64,000 bases of DNA from Bacillota bacterium. Its GTDB lineage: Bacteria > Bacillota > Clostridia > Lachnospirales > Lachnospiraceae. Within the stretch, counting starts at the first letter, position 1; every line of letters starts with the position of its first letter. The stretch is from the NCBI GenBank assembly GCA_023392615.1, contig JAEVYT010000041.1, forward strand, positions 124,001 through 188,000, written 5' to 3'. Positions 63,527-64,000 of the stretch are shown here, piece by piece. Made by a program: the position numbers and the translations under genes. The notes beneath the pieces were generated by a model. That model was given only the letters and a program-made list of their open reading frames with translations. It had not been told where the DNA came from and searched no databases.

Positions 63527-64000
63527 CTATTCATCAATGAATTGATCTTTTAATTCATCATTCATGTGCTCCTTCAAATAAGATTTCTCAACCGGCAGTT
63601 TATTCTGATAATCACTACGTATTTGATTATTTACCCTCGCAATTTCTTCTCTCAAATCATTCGCTGATAATCTTATTCCCCCTTGTCCCATAATAATCAT
63701 TTGCTCTAGAGCATCTGATGTTGCTACATAGACACGGTTTTTCTTGCCAATATCATGCGTTATCTTCTCAATATACTGATCCGCTGTTTCTGCTTCTTTT
63801 GTATATACCACATTAATATTATGATATTTTTGAATCACACCTACTCCGCCCTTTACTCTATAAGCATCAAAAACCAGAATCACCTTACATTTTTTATACC
63901 CCTGATAATTGCAGAGAATGTCCATCAGCTTCGTTCTGGCTCCGTCCATATTATCCTGAGCTAATTCACTTAATTCCTCCCAGGAAAATATGATATTATA
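63527..64000 (-). CDS. NYN-domain RNase (YacP/Rae1-like), 5' truncated by the window edge
   Basis: The last 157 codons of a gene that begins beyond 64000. The visible start YNIIFSWEELSELAQDN, then GARTKLMDILCNYQGYKK, VILVFDAYRVKGG, VVYTKEAETADQYIEK and VATSDALEQ match the NYN/PIN-like YacP family, whose B. subtilis member Rae1 is a ribosome-associated endoribonuclease. Acidic residues in FDAYR, ETADQY and TSDALE are the metal-site candidates. The N-terminal Asp of the family ('DGYN') lies just outside. The reading frame is open to the edge. Confidence 0.88.
   Translation of the reverse strand, partial: YNIIFSWEELSELAQDNMDGARTKLMDILCNYQGYKKCKVILVFDAYRVKGGVGVIQKYHNINVVYTKEAETADQYIEKITHDIGKKNRVYVATSDALEQMIIMGQGGIRLSANDLREEIARVNNQIRSDYQNKLPVEKSYLKEHMNDELKDQFIDE

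Overview
The window reads as a chromosomal segment of an anaerobic, low-GC Firmicute of the clostridial type, most likely a Lachnospiraceae relative of Lachnoclostridium/Clostridium phytofermentans. That placement is inferred from the AT-rich sequence, strong GGAGG ribosome binding sites, a T-box in front of serS, an Ech [NiFe] hydrogenase, several [4Fe-4S] and sulfur-handling proteins, an SleB-type hydrolase and family types common in that group. No rRNA or tRNA gene, prophage, transposase or CRISPR array was seen.

Layout. 1-5.5 kb: a truncated DNA glycosylase, a ferredoxin-tailed aldo/keto reductase, a double DUF2812 membrane protein and a BlaI/BlaR1-type repressor-sensor pair. 5.5-15.5 kb: a four-module sulfur protein (CoA-disulfide reductase, rhodanese, TusA, DsrE) with its ArsR regulator, a GH36 alpha-galactosidase, a histidine kinase plus HDOD response regulator pair, a YkgJ cysteine-cluster protein and an NADH oxidase. 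15.5-16.4 kb has no convincing gene but carries a minus-strand promoter, a minus-strand terminator, repeated operator-like words and nested inverted repeats. 16.5-28.3 kb: a HAD phosphatase, then a tight 12-gene minus-strand operon echABCDEF-hypABFCDE that encodes both the energy-converting hydrogenase and its NiFe-site maturation machinery.

28.5-36.5 kb: T-box-controlled serS, a TetR/MMPL exporter pair, and an overlapping trio (DUF5685 protein, J-domain protein, membrane protein). 36.8-44.5 kb: a nucleoside-type BMP ABC transporter operon, then ddl and murF for peptidoglycan precursors. 44.8-54.2 kb: two divergent secreted surface proteins (LRR/Ig-like and Big_2), a GGDEF-EAL protein, a class I isoprenoid-synthase-like protein, an SleB-like hydrolase and a TerC transporter behind a yybP-ykoY manganese riboswitch. 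54.5-64 kb: a divergent membrane pyrophosphatase, a tRNA-dihydrouridine synthase, a BFD-type ferredoxin, a uracil permease, an array of about 84-bp tandem repeats, a chemoreceptor and a truncated NYN/YacP RNase.

The physiology fits together: Ech and the proton-pumping pyrophosphatase both couple soluble reactions to an ion gradient, while NADH oxidase, CoA-disulfide reductase and the aldo/keto reductase handle redox stress in an anaerobe. The less explained material is non-coding or of unknown function: a hairpin repeat family (two full copies, with base changes that preserve pairing, and a possible minimal palindrome) placed between convergent genes, the tandem array at 60.5-61 kb, the possible orphan transcript at 15.7-16.3 kb, and the DUF5685/J-domain/membrane trio, whose DUF5685 member carries a DDxxD motif.
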